Positions 33,609-42,517 of a DNA stretch of 64,000 bases are shown here, one piece after another; position 1 is the first letter of the stretch, and the number at the start of each line of letters is the position of its first letter. A program made the position numbers and the translations under genes. The notes beneath the pieces were generated by a model. That model did not search any database and was not told the origin of the DNA. It was given only the letters and a program-made list of their open reading frames with translations. This DNA comes from Chryseobacterium sp. (GTDB lineage: Bacteria; Bacteroidota; Bacteroidia; Flavobacteriales; Weeksellaceae): assembly GCA_031277615.1 (NCBI GenBank), contig JAITMC010000011.1, positions 62,001-126,000 of the forward strand. Direction: 5' to 3'.

Positions 33609-35093
33609 ATGACAAAGTATGCTCAGCTGATCCTCATTTTTTTAATTCTTTCAGGGAATACCATATACGCACAGGCAGAAAAAACAGACCCGGTTTATAA
33701 AACCATTATGTCCAGAGACAGCCTGCTTTTTTCAGTTAGCTTTAATACCTGCGATTTTAAACAAATGGAAAACCTGATCAGTGACCAGCTCGAATTTTAC
33801 CATGATAAAGATGGTTTTTCAGATAAGAAAAAGTTCCTGACCGACTTTAAAAACGGTTTATGTAAATCACCCCAAACCTATCGGGCGCGGAGAGCGCTGT
33901 TGGAAAACAGTACCCAAGTTTACCCGATGTATAAAAACGGACAGATCTATGCCGTCATTCAAAACGGAGATCATGACTTTTACGAAAGCATCAATGGACA
34001 GCCCGAGAAACTGGCAGGCTCTGCAAAGTTTACCAACTTCTGGCTCCTTGAAAACAGAAACTGGAAACTGGCCCGATCTTTAAGCTTTAATCATCATGCA
34101 AAACAAGCCTCTGAAGAAGCTACCCCTGAAAATGATCAGGACCTTGAAAAATGGTTAAAAGAGCTCAATATTCCAACCCTTGGGTTAGGAATCATAGAAG
34201 GCGGAGAACTTAAGCAGGTAAAAGTTTTTGGTGAAATAAAAAAGGGAATTTCAGCTCCCTATAACACTTATTTTAATGTAGCTTCGCTTACCAAGCCCGT
34301 TACTGCCATGGTTGCCTTACGTCTGATCAGTCTCGGAAAATGGAAACTGGATAAACCCCTTGCCGCCTACTGGACAGATCCGGATATTGCCCATGATCCC
34401 AGACATCAAAAACTGACCACCCGCCTCGTCCTGTCCCATCAAACCGGATTCCCCAACTGGCGATGGATGAACGCCGATAAAAAACTGAATTTCCAGTTCG
34501 ACCCGGGAACAAAATACCAATACTCAGGTGAAGGTCTTGAATACCTGAGAAAAGCACTGGAAAAAAAGTCCGGAAAATCTCTTGACCAGTTAGCCGAAGA
34601 ATTAATCTTTAAACCTCTCAAAATGAAGGATACCAATTATATCTGGGATAAAAATACCGATGAATCAAGATTTGCCATCGGATATAATCCGGAAGGAAAA
34701 CCTTATCCTACAGAAAAGAACAAAACAGCCAATGCTGCAGATGATCTGCATACCACCATAGAAGATTATGGGAATTTTATGGTCTCAGCCATGAAAGGCA
34801 GCCTTCTGAAGCCTGAAGTTTTTCAGGAAATGATTAAAAGACAGGTTAAAACCAAAGAAAATAAGTATTTCGGATTAGGTTTTGAAATATACGACCTCGG
34901 AAACGGTGAATATGCACTGGCCCATGGAGGTGCCGACCTTGGAACCCGTTGTATGGCGATTGTACTTCCAAAATCCGGAAAAGGAATCCTGATATTAACC
35001 AATACCGATGATGGTTATAAAGTCTATGAAAAGCTGGTGACCTACTATCTGGGCGAACAGGGAAAGAAAATTGCAGAAATTGAGAACAGGTAA
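33609..35093 (+). CDS. Exported serine hydrolase (class C beta-lactamase/PBP fold) with SnoaL-like N-terminal domain
   Basis: 494 residues from the ATG at 33609; the frame is open to a TTG at 33591, but the signal peptide starts at this ATG (hydrophobic to IYAQ). An N-terminal DUF4440/SnoaL-like domain (about residues 30-150) is followed by the serine hydrolase: SLTK near residue 225 holds the nucleophile and general-base lysine, YQYSGEG is the YxN-like motif and LAHGGAD is the third motif. The family covers esterases, D-amino-acid peptidases and beta-lactamases; a true beta-lactamase is not indicated. Probably periplasmic or surface-located. Confidence 0.88.
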   Translation: MTKYAQLILIFLILSGNTIYAQAEKTDPVYKTIMSRDSLLFSVSFNTCDFKQMENLISDQLEFYHDKDGFSDKKKFLTDFKNGLCKSPQTYRARRALLENSTQVYPMYKNGQIYAVIQNGDHDFYESINGQPEKLAGSAKFTNFWLLENRNWKLARSLSFNHHAKQASEEATPENDQDLEKWLKELNIPTLGLGIIEGGELKQVKVFGEIKKGISAPYNTYFNVASLTKPVTAMVALRLISLGKWKLDKPLAAYWTDPDIAHDPRHQKLTTRLVLSHQTGFPNWRWMNADKKLNFQFDPGTKYQYSGEGLEYLRKALEKKSGKSLDQLAEELIFKPLKMKDTNYIWDKNTDESRFAIGYNPEGKPYPTEKNKTANAADDLHTTIEDYGNFMVSAMKGSLLKPEVFQEMIKRQVKTKENKYFGLGFEIYDLGNGEYALAHGGADLGTRCMAIVLPKSGKGILILTNTDDGYKVYEKLVTYYLGEQGKKIAEIENR

Positions 35094-35124
35094 GAAACAT
35101 CAATATAGTTCGGATGATCTCTGG

Positions 35125-35710
35125 AAGGTTCTTTTAACCACAAAAGCACAAAAGGTTTGAGCACGTAAGTAACCTTTAAGTTTAATGCATTCTACATAGA
35201 AGTTCACTAAAGTTCTTAAAAATCTACGATTTTTATTGGCAAATTAAAATCTGCGAAATCCGCACAATCTGCGTGAGAAAAAATATCCACAAACATTTGT
35301 GTTATTCGTGGGATCCGTGGGAGATTCTTTAACCACAAAAGCAACAAAAGCCTTGAACACGTAAATAACCTTTAAGTTTAATGCATTCTACATAGAAGTT
35401 CACTAAAGTTCTTAAAAATCTACGATTTTTATTGGGTAAATTAAAATCTGCGCAATCCGCAAAACCAGCGCGAAAAAAAATATCCACAAGCATCTGTGTC
35501 ATCTGGGTGATCTGTGGGAAATTATTTTAACCACAAAAGGTTTGAACACATAAGTAATCTTTAAGTTCAATACATTCTGCATAGAAGTTCACTAAAGTTT
35601 TTAAAAATCTACGATTTTTATTGGGTGAATTAAAATCTGCACAATCCGCAAAATCTGCGCGAGAAAAAATATCCACAAGATCCGGGAAATCAGCAGAATC
35701 TGTGAGAAAT
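35125..35710. repeat. Three copies of the long intergenic repeat, reverse orientation
   Basis: Units of about 193 bp carrying GAAGTTCACTAAAGT near 35201, 35395 and 35586, the reverse complement of the core in the 7.8-9.4 kb array. Each begins with TTTAACCACAAAAG or a close form. They lie just downstream of the serine hydrolase gene and run opposite to the larger array. Confidence 0.85.
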
Positions 35711-35802
35711 AATATTACAAGTCAAATTTGTTGGATGCTATTTTTAATTCATACAAAGCTGAGACTTAGGCAATGATGATTCTTAAGGAGGCAAAGAAGA
35801 TA

Positions 35803-35835
35803 ATCAACTCCGTTGATTCGATAAAGCGATGAGTG
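35803..35835. repeat. Short dispersed repeat with CCGTTGA core
   Basis: TCAACTCCGTTGATTCGATA, with a TCAAC/GTTGA stem, matches similar stretches near 6041 and 7672 (mutated there). I take it as a short dispersed repeat of unknown function. Confidence 0.5.
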
Positions 35836-35883
35836 GCTTCTGATGTTTTTCTAAGATTGGAAATTTAGAACTGATATCAATAA

Positions 35884-35915
35884 AAAAGCCTGCTTTCTTT
35901 TGGATTGCAGGCTTA
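35884..35915 (-). terminator. Terminator of the lipoprotein gene
   Basis: Minus strand AAGCCTGC, a short loop and GCAGGCTT are followed by a T-run (the A-run at 35882-35886). It lies 23 nt after the stop codon at 35938. Confidence 0.7.
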
Positions 35916-35937
35916 TTGATTTTGTGTGCAGATATCT

Positions 35938-36483
35938 CTACTTTACTTTTTCCAATAGGTATAATTTGGCTCCGGAAAAAGCCAGCTTAGGCATCACATT
36001 TCCTTCAAGAACCATCGTTTTATTATTCACATCAATCACTGAAATATAGTTGTTGGAATTGTACTCGATGTAGTTTTCCTTTTCTTTGGTCGCAGGATTT
36101 TTCCCGAATTCCAGGGAATATTTTACCCAGCTTTCTTCTTCAGAGCTGCAGTGTACCGGTTTGAACTTTGATTTTTTAGCTTTGAAAATAATCTGGTCGA
36201 AGCTGTCTGTACAGTCTGAAGTAAAGGAGGCATCCGGATTCTGGTCTTTAGAAAAATCTTCAAAAGAACCTCGGTATACACCTACTATTTTCCAGGTTCC
36301 ATCCAGGCGGTCTTCATCTATTTTTCCTTTGGCTTTGCTCACCGCCCAGCTGATTCCGTTTACGGTTCCTTTTACGGCTTTATAGCCCAATGTGGCAGCT
36401 CCTGTTACCATTTTTGCGGCAGTTCTTACCACACAGGAATTTAATATCAGTACGGCTGAGGCCAGGAAGATTATTTTTTTCAT
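35938..36483 (-). CDS. Lipoprotein of unknown function
   Basis: 181 residues. Signal peptide with lipobox LNSC, lipidated Cys17. A helical, Ala/Lys-rich region follows (about 22-52), then a beta-rich C-terminal part starting near LDGTWKIVGVYRGSF, which looks like a lipocalin-type domain of the kind seen in Bacteroidota lipoproteins. It has its own terminator and no close neighbours, so it is a single-gene unit. No recognised function. Confidence 0.8.
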   Translation of the reverse strand: MKKIIFLASAVLILNSCVVRTAAKMVTGAATLGYKAVKGTVNGISWAVSKAKGKIDEDRLDGTWKIVGVYRGSFEDFSKDQNPDASFTSDCTDSFDQIIFKAKKSKFKPVHCSSEEESWVKYSLEFGKNPATKEKENYIEYNSNNYISVIDVNNKTMVLEGNVMPKLAFSGAKLYLLEKVK

Positions 36484-36836
36484 TTTGTCAGGTTTTTGTA
36501 GTGCGAAGATAAGGGTTTTTGATGAAAGGTGGGAGAAAGGTTGGAAGTGGGGTGATGGAAGATGGATGAGGGATGTTATGATTCTACCTGATACTTAAAC
36601 CTATTTAGATTTTATTTGAAACATTAGGGTTCATTAAGGAAAAAAATCAAAGATTTGTTGTAAACTGAACGCCTTAATGTGGAGTTCTGCTTAATATTCC
36701 TAAAAACCTTATGATTTACGATAAGGGTATAGCGGCTTAAATTCAAATAACTGTTTCAAAAAGATCCTCGGTTTACAGAAAATGCCAGATAGGTTCATGT
36801 TATGCCTGGCAGTATAGGGATCAGTAAACTAATATA
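36484..36836. other. Intergenic region of 353 bp
   Basis: No gene. Minus strand TATCTTCG at about 36504-36511, 21 nt before the lipoprotein start, matches TAnnTTTG in 7 of 8 positions and is a possible -7 box. Confidence 0.4.
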
Positions 36837-37964
36837 TTACTGAAGTTTCATTTTATTGATCAGAGGATTGGCATACATCGAAAGGAAATATTCCTTTGAA
36901 ACAGGATCAGACGGATCGATGCGCATCTCCAGCCTGCGGGCAAACAGCTGTTTTTCCTGTTCCGTATATTGTGAGGCATAGGTATCGGTATTCCGGAGCA
37001 GGTCGTAGGCAATAAACTTCGTAGGCCATAGTTTATAATTCCGGATAATGGAATCGTCGATTACCTGGGCTACTGCCTGTAACTGCTTGTTTTTATTTTC
37101 AATTTCTGATGCAATTTCATCAAGCTCCGTATTGAGGACATCACCGGCATGCAGATGGATCCGTTTTTTCTGGCCTAAAATCCCGCTGAGCATCGTGGTG
37201 AAATCTTCATTTTTCCCTTTGATATACTGCTCTTCCCTGTGCTGTGCCAGCAACTGTGGCATTTTCAGGGTATCGGTAGGATCATATTCGTAAGAAATAG
37301 ATACCGGAACAATCTTCAGGGTCTTGAAATACTCCATTAGCGGCTGGTCTCCTGCGGCCATTGCCAGCATTTTCAGTACACCCTGCTGGGTTGCATCGTT
37401 TCCGTCTTTGGTGCGGCCTTCACGTTGGGCAATCCATACGGAGTGTTTTTCGACATGCAAAAGCTGTTCAATATACTCCGACATGGTTTGGGAGCTTTTC
37501 AGCTGGTCACGAAGCGAAAGTCCGCGCTGCACCAGAAAATTACGGTTCAGCTTGGCGAGGACATTTAAAAATTTCCGGTTGACAAGGTTATCACCAATCG
37601 CAGAAGCCGTCATGATATGCCCGCTTTCCAGCAAAGCCAGGTTAAGCAGTGAGGTATCCAACACAATATCCCGGTGATTGGAAATGAAAAGATAAGGCGT
37701 GTTTTTATCCAGCCGGTCGAAGCCTGAAGTCGTTAACCCGTCAGAGCTTTTTGCAAGGATCTGGCGAACGGTATGTGCAATGAAATGGGTCTGAAAATCA
37801 CTCGTAGAATGTACATTCTTCAGCTGCTCCTGCCACACCTCCTCTTCCCTGTCCGGGAATGTAAAGTTCATCAGGGCTTTCATCATCGGATCCCGGGCTA
37901 TTCCGGCCAGTGCTCCATTCACTTCATGATCATCAAAAAACCGGATTTCATCAAACTTCGACAT
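36837..37964 (-). CDS. PlsC-like acyltransferase
   Basis: 375 residues from the ATG at 37964; an upstream TTG at 37994 is less likely. It has the acyltransferase motif ISNHRDIVLDTSLL (the NHxxxxD-type motif with one more residue between His and Asp) near residue 100, and VWIAQREGRTKDGND as the second motif (EGTR-like). PlsC-type enzymes transfer acyl chains to lysophosphatidic acid or other lipids at the membrane. It is longer than the usual 240-residue PlsC, with a long helical C-terminus. Its precise substrate is unknown. Confidence 0.82.
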   Translation of the reverse strand: MSKFDEIRFFDDHEVNGALAGIARDPMMKALMNFTFPDREEEVWQEQLKNVHSTSDFQTHFIAHTVRQILAKSSDGLTTSGFDRLDKNTPYLFISNHRDIVLDTSLLNLALLESGHIMTASAIGDNLVNRKFLNVLAKLNRNFLVQRGLSLRDQLKSSQTMSEYIEQLLHVEKHSVWIAQREGRTKDGNDATQQGVLKMLAMAAGDQPLMEYFKTLKIVPVSISYEYDPTDTLKMPQLLAQHREEQYIKGKNEDFTTMLSGILGQKKRIHLHAGDVLNTELDEIASEIENKNKQLQAVAQVIDDSIIRNYKLWPTKFIAYDLLRNTDTYASQYTEQEKQLFARRLEMRIDPSDPVSKEYFLSMYANPLINKMKLQ

Positions 37965-38357
37965 GCAATTATTTAAGATTAAAAACTTTTGCAAAAGAAC
38001 GAAAATTTATCTGGGATGACGGTATAAAGGATGTTAAAGTATTATGAATGGCGTAGGAGTTGAGCGCATTTGCAGACAGATGTCAATCAGAATTAAATAT
38101 ACCTCACCCAAAGCCCCGTTTCAATTATCACACATTTACAATGTAATTGATTAAAAATATACACTATTTTATCATTAATTATGTTAAATTTTAATTTAGA
38201 ATAAATATTAATTAAATATTGTCAACATCTCTTTGATGTGAAATACTTGTTTTTTTAAGAATAAATTATTTCTTTTGTTGGAGAGTTAATGATCAACAGA
38301 AAGTTTTCTTACGAATCACACAACTCACAACAATAACCATATTACATTCTCTTGACC

Positions 38358-38483
38358 ATGAAAAACATTCTATTTAATAGACTCAATGTTCTTTTTGCAG
38401 AGTATTCATTACTGCAAAGGCAACTGTTCAGGCTTTCATTTATTTTTCTGATTACAAAAAACGCTGAACAACAGAAAATGTAA
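38358..38483 (+). CDS. Possible 41-residue peptide
   Basis: Starts MKNILFNRLNVLFAEYSLL and has a hydrophobic middle (LSFIFLIT). It sits 105 nt ahead of the precursor gene on the same strand. A TGTTCAG/CTGAACA inverted repeat lies within it. It could be a real small membrane peptide, or simply leader RNA. Weakly supported. Confidence 0.3.
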   Translation: MKNILFNRLNVLFAEYSLLQRQLFRLSFIFLITKNAEQQKM

Positions 38484-38518
38484 TTTCATTCTATCTCTAT
38501 TACCTTAAAAAAAAATCT

Positions 38519-38534
38519 AAGATTGCTATAAACG
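38519..38534. repeat. Left arm of 16-bp inverted repeat flanking the precursor gene
   Basis: AAGATTGCTATAAACG; exact reverse complement of the sequence at 38888-38903. The gene for the Cys-rich peptide (38589-38879) lies completely between the arms. Confidence 0.85.
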
Positions 38535-38588
38535 GGTGTTATCCGAAAAACCTTAACAGAGTAGGAACAATAAACAAAAATTATATAT

Positions 38589-38879
38589 ATGAAAACAGAC
38601 AATAACTTTTCAAAATTCGTTGCCAGATTAGAGCAAAAAATGCTTGACAGCAACCAAGAGTCAATGATTATTCATAGTTCGGGTGCAAACAATTATATGG
38701 GAGCCGGAGCTAACAGTACCTGCAGTAACGCTGCTGCTTCATGTAACGATTCCAACAACAGAAACTGTACTAATAATAACAGTTCAGGCTGCAGTGGGGC
38801 CACCAATACCAAAACATTATTCGGATCCGGCTGCCAAAACACTGAAAAAGAACTGAATCCTTCCTTTTCAATGGATTAA
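38589..38879 (+). CDS. Cys/Asn/Ser-rich RiPP precursor peptide
   Basis: 96 residues. The N-terminal 32 or so look like a helical leader (NNFSKFVARLEQKMLDSNQE). The C-terminal half is of low complexity: Cys in spacings of 6, 7, 7 and 13 residues (TCSNAAASC, CNDSNNRNC, CTNNNSSGC, later GSGC), separated by Asn, Ser, Ala and Gly. This is the usual substrate pattern of SPASM radical SAM enzymes that make Cys thioethers (sactipeptide or ranthipeptide type). The radical SAM gene is 40 nt downstream and a C39-peptidase exporter follows. Leader cleavage may be at a Gly-Ala/Gly-type site around NYMGAGA; this is a guess. Confidence 0.85.
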   Translation: MKTDNNFSKFVARLEQKMLDSNQESMIIHSSGANNYMGAGANSTCSNAAASCNDSNNRNCTNNNSSGCSGATNTKTLFGSGCQNTEKELNPSFSMD

Positions 38880-38887
38880 TTCCTAAT

Positions 38888-38903
38888 CGTTTATAGCAAT
38901 CTT
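38888..38903. repeat. Right arm of the 16-bp inverted repeat
   Basis: CGTTTATAGCAATCTT, exact reverse complement of 38519-38534, lying in the 40-nt gap between precursor and radical SAM gene. Confidence 0.85.
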
Positions 38904-38919
38904 TTTAAAACCAAATCCT

Positions 38920-40224
38920 ATGAAACTCAGTAAATACAATACAATTCTGGACGTCACTCCCAATTCTTCCGTCCTGTATAATTCCAAGGAAGATAAATGC
39001 CTGGTATTCAACACCGAAAAAAAACACCTTTTTTCTATGGATCCCAGCATGATAGCATCCATAGACCCGGCCATCTATAACGACCTTCTAAACATCAATG
39101 CTATTGTTGAAAGCGATAAAAATGAACTGGCAGAAGTCATTCTTAAAAGCAGACAGATTGATAGCAGCGAAAAAGAATTTAAACTGATCATTAACCCTAC
39201 AATGAACTGTAATTTCAAATGCTGGTATTGCTATGAGTCCCATATTCCGGGTTCCAAACTGTCTAATAATACCATTGACAGGATTTACAAGCTGATTGAG
39301 AATACCCTTACAAAGAACAAAAAGCTGGAACGGTTTGTCCTTTCTTTTTTTGGAGGCGAACCATTAATGTATTATAATAAAACAACCAGGCAGATCATTG
39401 ATTTTCTCAGGGAAAAATATTCTGAATATCCACACATCCAGTTTTCAATTCATTTTACTTCCAATGCCTATATTTTAAATAATGAAATTATTTCTCATTT
39501 AACGGAAAGAGAGGAGTACAAACACTTCCAGATCACTCTTGACGGTGGGCGGGAAGAACATAATAAGGTAAGGGATTCCGGTAAGAAAGAAGGTTCTTAT
39601 GACAAGATTATTGATTCTATAAAAAAACTGGTCAGCAATAAGATCGATGTTCTGACAAGGGTAAACTATACGGCTCAGAATATTGATTCAACCAGGGAAA
39701 TCATTGATGATCTGAAGGACATACCCGAAGATTTCAAAAAATATCTGAATGTAGGCTATTTCAGAGTCTGGCAGGACGACACCAAGGTAAAAGTGAAGGA
39801 TAAGGTGGATACCATCTATGCTGATTATCACACCAACGAAATCAGTGTGAACCAGAACGATCTCTATATGGATAATTTAAACAATCCATGCTATGCAGAT
39901 AAGAAAAACGAACTTGTCGTTAACTTCAACGGTGATATCTACAAATGTACCGCAAGAGATTTCAGTCAGGAGAATAAATACGGAACATTGGATTCCGACG
40001 GTAACGTAGACTGGATAGAAGACAAGCTCAATGAGTGGGAGAACATAAAAATCCAGTCGAAGGCATGCCAGAACTGTAGAATACTTCCGTTATGCGGGGG
40101 AGGGTGCCATCAGGTGAATTTAGAAAATAAAGGTCTGAATACCTGCCAGATCGGCATCAATGACCAGCAAAAAGATGATATTATTATGTATCGTTTATCT
40201 TCTTTATTTGTGAATGAAAACTAA
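38920..40224 (+). CDS. Radical SAM/SPASM peptide-modifying enzyme
   Basis: 434 residues. N-terminal extension of about 90 residues may bind the leader. Radical SAM motif C-x3-C-x2-C in MNCNFKCWYCYES near residues 97-104, and SFFGGEPLMYY as the GGE motif. The C-terminal SPASM domain is Cys-rich: CTARDF, CQNCRILPLCGGGCHQ and TCQIG, enough for two auxiliary 4Fe-4S clusters. The stop overlaps the transporter gene by 11 nt. Likely role: make thioether or related crosslinks in the Cys-rich precursor encoded just upstream. Confidence 0.92.
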   Translation: MKLSKYNTILDVTPNSSVLYNSKEDKCLVFNTEKKHLFSMDPSMIASIDPAIYNDLLNINAIVESDKNELAEVILKSRQIDSSEKEFKLIINPTMNCNFKCWYCYESHIPGSKLSNNTIDRIYKLIENTLTKNKKLERFVLSFFGGEPLMYYNKTTRQIIDFLREKYSEYPHIQFSIHFTSNAYILNNEIISHLTEREEYKHFQITLDGGREEHNKVRDSGKKEGSYDKIIDSIKKLVSNKIDVLTRVNYTAQNIDSTREIIDDLKDIPEDFKKYLNVGYFRVWQDDTKVKVKDKVDTIYADYHTNEISVNQNDLYMDNLNNPCYADKKNELVVNFNGDIYKCTARDFSQENKYGTLDSDGNVDWIEDKLNEWENIKIQSKACQNCRILPLCGGGCHQVNLENKGLNTCQIGINDQQKDDIIMYRLSSLFVNEN

Positions 40225-42433
40225 AAGAATAAAATTTTATCATCAACTTGAATCAAATGATTGCGGGCCGGCCTGTGTACAGATGATCTGCCAGTATTAT
40301 GGTAAACCGTATAAACTGAAAGATGTAAAGCACAATTTATCTGTATCCAAGCTTGGTGTTTCCATTAAGGACCTTCGGAACTGCCTGCATAAAGCCGGCT
40401 TTAAATCTTTTACCGTAAACATTGGTCTGGATGATATATATGAGATGCCCCTGCCCGCTATTTTATTTTTAAATTACGGGCATTATGTCATTCTGGAAAA
40501 AATCCGGATAAAAAAAGACTGTGTTGTGTATCATATCATCGATCCCAGCTTCGGAAGACTGGCTCTGGATGAGGAGGTATTCTGCTCAAGGTGGCTTACC
40601 GGATCCACAGGCCTGTCCATAATTCTGGAACCGGATGAGCTTTTTCATGAAAAACATCTGGAACGTTCAGACACCAGAAACGGAGAAACCCTGATCCGAA
40701 AAAACGTTACTGAAGTTTTAAAGAAAAACAAACGCCGTTTTGCCACAATCCTTCTCTTCACAATGCTCCTTTTGATATCCAACTGGGCTATGCCTTTGCT
40801 GCTAAAAGAGAATATCGATAAAGGCATTATGCAGAAAGACTTCGGCCTTCTCTGGAAAATCCTGCTTTTTCAGTTTATGTTTGCCATCAGCTATTTATTT
40901 TCGGGAAGTCTTTCAGAAATACTCAAAACCAAACTAAGCTTAGACCTGAATATAGACCTGAACCGGTCTTATTTCAAAAAAATCCTTAATCTGCCGATAA
41001 GCTATTACGACACAAAGTTCAAATCTGACCTCATCAGCGGTATCCATGACCAGAACAGGGTGAGCACCTCTATTTCCAATTATTTTACCGGCCTGGTTAT
41101 CATGCTGCTGAACATCCTCGTATTTTCTACCCTGCTGATTGTTTACAATTATCAGATATTCATCTGTTTTATATTTTTTACAGTAGCTGCCATAATATAC
41201 ACCCTGTTCTTCTTCAAACAGAAGAAATTCATAGATTACTCCCTCTTTTCTCTTGAATCTGAAAACAGAAACAACATCTACGAGCTTATAATGGGCATCA
41301 CCGAAGTTAAGATCAACAGTGCAGAAAAAACCAAGCTTGCCAACTGGATGAAGACGGAAGAAAAGCTGAAAAAGATCAAGATAAAAGCAGCCTATATCGA
41401 TTTCTTTATGAGCAATGGGAACAGCTTCATTCAGAGACTGAGAGATATTTTCCTGATTGGTATGGCCTCCTTTATGGTCATTAAACAGGATATGACGATG
41501 GGAGAAATGCTGATGATCAGCTACGTTTTAGGCCAGCTGTCAGGTCCGTTCAATGAGCTCATCCATTACACTCAGGAGCTTCAGAGATCCAAGCTGTCAT
41601 TCGACAGGCTATCGGATGTTTATCATAAAGAGGAAGAAGTCCTGGAAAACAGAACCTATGCCGAAATAGGAACACCTGAGGCCATTGTACTTCAAAACCT
41701 ATCTTTCAGATACAGTGCTTCAGACACTGAAGACATCATTAAAAACGTCAGTTTAAAAATTCCTAAAAATAAGACTACAGCCATTGTAGGAGCCAGTGGA
41801 AGCGGTAAATCCACCTTGCTTAAGCTGCTGCTGGGGTTTTATTATACCTCAGACGGAAATGTTATGATTGGAGATAATAATATTGTGGACGTGAACCTGA
41901 AAACGTGGAGAAGCAGATGCGGTGTTATTCTGCAGGAAGGCTATATTTTCAGCGGATCGGTCATGGAAAATATTACCCTCTCCTCTACCCGGCCTGACCC
42001 TGATCTGCTTACCAATGCCCTTAAAGTAGCTGAGCTCTTTGATAAGATTGAAAGCTTACCGATGAAACATAACACCAAAATTGGAGAAGCCGGAATTTCT
42101 CTAAGCGGAGGCGAAAAGCAAAGGCTCCTGATTGCAAGAGCCGTATATAAAAATCCGGATTATGTGTTTTTAGATGAAGCAACATCCTCTATGGACAGCA
42201 TTACGGAGAGAAAAATAATGCATAACCTTAAATACTTTTTACAGAACCGAACCGCTGTTATCATAGCGCACAGATTGAGCACCATTAAAAACGCAGATCA
42301 TATCGTCGTGATGAAAAACGGTGAGATTGCAGAACAGGGAACCCACCATCAGCTCCTGGAAGCAGGAGGCGAATATTATAACCTTGTTAAAAATCAGCTG
42401 GAACATACCCCCGCTTCCGTAAACGAAATGTAA
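40214..42433 (+). CDS. C39-peptidase-containing ABC transporter for peptide export
   Basis: 739 residues. Residues 1-130: C39 peptidase; catalytic Cys17 in LESNDCGPA, His in YGHYVIL near residue 90, and Asp in IIDPSFG near residue 112, so active. Then a membrane part with about six helices (170-450). ATPase: Walker A GASGSGKST near 526, signature LSGGEKQRLL near 632, and DYVFLDEATSS. This class cleaves a leader after a double-Gly-type site and exports the mature peptide. Overlaps the SPASM gene and so belongs to the second RiPP cluster. Confidence 0.93.
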   Translation: MKTKRIKFYHQLESNDCGPACVQMICQYYGKPYKLKDVKHNLSVSKLGVSIKDLRNCLHKAGFKSFTVNIGLDDIYEMPLPAILFLNYGHYVILEKIRIKKDCVVYHIIDPSFGRLALDEEVFCSRWLTGSTGLSIILEPDELFHEKHLERSDTRNGETLIRKNVTEVLKKNKRRFATILLFTMLLLISNWAMPLLLKENIDKGIMQKDFGLLWKILLFQFMFAISYLFSGSLSEILKTKLSLDLNIDLNRSYFKKILNLPISYYDTKFKSDLISGIHDQNRVSTSISNYFTGLVIMLLNILVFSTLLIVYNYQIFICFIFFTVAAIIYTLFFFKQKKFIDYSLFSLESENRNNIYELIMGITEVKINSAEKTKLANWMKTEEKLKKIKIKAAYIDFFMSNGNSFIQRLRDIFLIGMASFMVIKQDMTMGEMLMISYVLGQLSGPFNELIHYTQELQRSKLSFDRLSDVYHKEEEVLENRTYAEIGTPEAIVLQNLSFRYSASDTEDIIKNVSLKIPKNKTTAIVGASGSGKSTLLKLLLGFYYTSDGNVMIGDNNIVDVNLKTWRSRCGVILQEGYIFSGSVMENITLSSTRPDPDLLTNALKVAELFDKIESLPMKHNTKIGEAGISLSGGEKQRLLIARAVYKNPDYVFLDEATSSMDSITERKIMHNLKYFLQNRTAVIIAHRLSTIKNADHIVVMKNGEIAEQGTHHQLLEAGGEYYNLVKNQLEHTPASVNEM

Positions 42434-42517
42434 ACCATCCGGATAAGCTGTACAGTTCCTATAAAAACATATTTTTAAAGATATTATTGACTACTAATTT
42501 TAAAAACCTGAAAGAAG

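Larger units (their letters stand above)
35094..35937. other. Repeat-bearing intergenic region, 844 bp
   Basis: Holds three inverted copies of the long intergenic repeat (35125-35710), a short dispersed repeat (about 35803-35830) and a terminator for the gene on its right. No coding sequence was seen. Confidence 0.6.
37965..38588. other. Intergenic region upstream of the second RiPP locus, 624 bp
   Basis: AT-rich. A palindrome TCAATTA/TAATTGA with an inner ACAT/ATGT lies at 38121-38150. The left arm of the inverted repeat that flanks the precursor gene is at 38519-38534. A 41-codon ORF is at 38358-38483. No perfect TAnnTTTG box was found. Confidence 0.5.
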
